From Panopea generosa (Eukaryota; Mollusca; Bivalvia; Adapedonta; Hiatellidae), in NCBI GenBank assembly GCA_029582155.1, contig CM055896.1, forward strand, positions 23,651,184-23,715,183: a DNA stretch of 64,000 nt. Reading direction: 5' to 3'. The notes under the pieces were generated by a model that made no database searches, was not told the origin of the DNA, and saw only the letters and a program-made list of their open reading frames with translations. The translations under genes were made by a program, and so were the position numbers. Shown here piece after piece: positions 62,761-64,000 of the stretch. Numbering within the stretch: the stretch's first letter is position 1; each line of letters begins with the position of its first letter.

Positions 62761-64000
62761 GGCAAAAATGACATTCCCAAAACAGATGTCTAAGTTTCAA
62801 CATTCATAGCACAAAATCACATAAACTTATATGACATATGTTGCAAGTTTCAAGGCTTTAATAATATATTTAGCAAGGTTATTAATAATTGTTATATGTG
62901 TCGCATTCAACAGTTCTATAAACGTGTACATATGTGTTCTTTTATAATAATAATTTCAATATGTATTTTTCTGATATGTGAAATATGTCGGGAAATCAAT
63001 ACGAATTGAAATAATCTTCGATTGCTTTGTAACACAATTCACAAATGGTTAATTTTCTGGCAATGTGTGTTTGTCTTCCCTGTTCTATGAGCAACAAGAC
63101 AGTCTAATTTTCGACATGGCATATCTAAATATTTTATTAATTATTTGACTAAGATATTTCGAATATCAAAAGTATCTTTTAACTCTTTAAAAGGACTTCA
63201 TAATCAGATATCGGTAATGTATCTACATAAAGGGATTTGGCTACCCATTGACTATCCCCTCTATTTTGACCACTCATTGAGGGGACTTGACCACTGGGCC
63301 ATATTTAGCCAAGGGGATTTTGACCATGATGTGGATTTTGAGCGTCCCCTTTTTTGCCATAATTTACATAAGCTTCAACAAGCTTGTTTGCACTTTGTAT
63401 GTCTGTTTTTTTCTATATTATGATGCCTAAAAGAAACACACCACTGTATATTAAATAATATGATTTTAGAGTTATTTTTTTGTATTATTTATTATTATAG
63501 TCATTAATATTAAAATCAGTACATAAGCATAATTATATTGGGATGCCAATCACTCTGCGGAAAATGTCAATATCATGCGCGTCTACCACTGTCCTCAATT
63601 GGCGATGCATGAAGCTGTTATAATATCTTGCAACGAGTACTAACTGTTATAACTATAGGGTGTGATTTATTCCGACGTCACAAAGTTGATATGACATATG
63701 ATATTTTGTCTGATGTTATGTCCGAAAATGATTGTAGAGTCTGTAGAGTCCGATCCGTATACGGAAATACGTTACTTTACGAAACACATTTTTTCTCTCG
63801 GCTGCCTCGATAAGCGTCCTTGTCAATGTTAACACGTTTGCTGAGGCATCTGCACCGTTCTTGTCGATATTATGCATGCTGTTCTCAGGTATCTATGTGT
63901 AGACTTTTGAAGGAAACTTTCAAGCTGTACTTTAACCGCTTCCTTTGTCCACCCAATGATATCATGCCTGTTGTGAGCTCCCTACAGAGGAGCTGCTTTG
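62761..64000. other. Unassigned DNA at the window end
   Basis: No gene is recognised. The longest frame is at 63,145-63,423 (plus, 92 codons), which is unremarkable in composition and lies over a stretch with repeated GGGGA...TTTTGACCA wording. The last 200 bases are less AT-rich and could be edge sequence of a gene outside the window. Confidence 0.4.

Noticed and set aside
63145..63423. A 92-codon frame near the window end as a gene
   Set aside because: It has no recognisable motif and overlaps repeated GGGGA/TTTTGACCA wording.

Overview
The window is AT-rich eukaryotic DNA with no convincing host gene, no operon-like gene spacing and no bacterial signals. It looks like repeat-rich chromosomal DNA of an invertebrate, most likely a marine mollusc and probably a bivalve. 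This rests on a PHD-finger LINE, L1-like and other APE-type LINEs, tRNA-headed SINEs, degenerate repeats carrying AAGGTCAAGGTCAC and GAGCCATAACTC motifs that I associate with molluscan genomes, and a Ty3/gypsy-type LTR element primed by tRNA-Leu. The taxon is inference; the repeat content is read directly.

Layout. 1-2.5 kb: unassigned DNA plus a dead mariner transposase (minus). 2.5-7.6 kb: a decayed full-length LINE (ORF1, endonuclease, reverse transcriptase, Zn tail), split by a 241-bp element with perfect 24-bp inverted termini; a second LINE tail on the minus strand follows at 8.0-8.3 kb. 8.4-10.4 kb: 47-bp minisatellite. 10.4-15.0 kb: mostly featureless, with a tetranucleotide-periodic stretch and a tRNA-like relic. 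15.0-21.3 kb: 27-bp minisatellite. 21.8-22.0 kb: SINE (minus). 22.2-24.8 kb: 39-bp minisatellite. 24.8-27.4 kb: unique DNA with a 68-bp-arm hairpin. 27.4-28.0 kb: thirteen 48-bp repeats. 28.4-33.8 kb: PHD-finger LINE, interrupted at 29.7-31.9 kb by another, internally deleted LINE. 34.3-41.6 kb: a different 48-bp minisatellite (about 152 copies). 42.2-43.0 kb: (GA)n and an RT fragment (minus). 44.0-58.5 kb: 78-bp minisatellite (about 121 copies), split at 52,902-57,957 by a 5.06-kb LTR retrotransposon. 58.5-64 kb: molluscan-type interspersed repeats, a second SINE copy, a telomere-motif foldback element and a 402-bp duplicated block of about 51-bp repeats.

The seven minisatellite arrays are unrelated to one another and occupy about 29 kb, nearly half the window. 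Five or six of the seven have units divisible by three (27, 39, 48, 48, 78, about 51), which by itself creates long open frames on both strands. Several arrays carry clear higher-order duplications (858 bp = 11 x 78; 384 bp = 8 x 48; 1128 bp = 24 x 47).

The most notable unit is the LTR element. It has two nearly identical LTRs of about 1.17 kb, a CTTG target duplication that restores the satellite unit, an 18/18 tRNA-Leu primer site, gag with a CCHC knuckle, an aspartic protease, then a C2H2 zinc finger tail. No reverse transcriptase, RNase H or integrase is present, so it must have depended on a relative for replication. Every coding region recognised here belongs to a mobile element and nearly all are broken, so the genes do not form a pathway.
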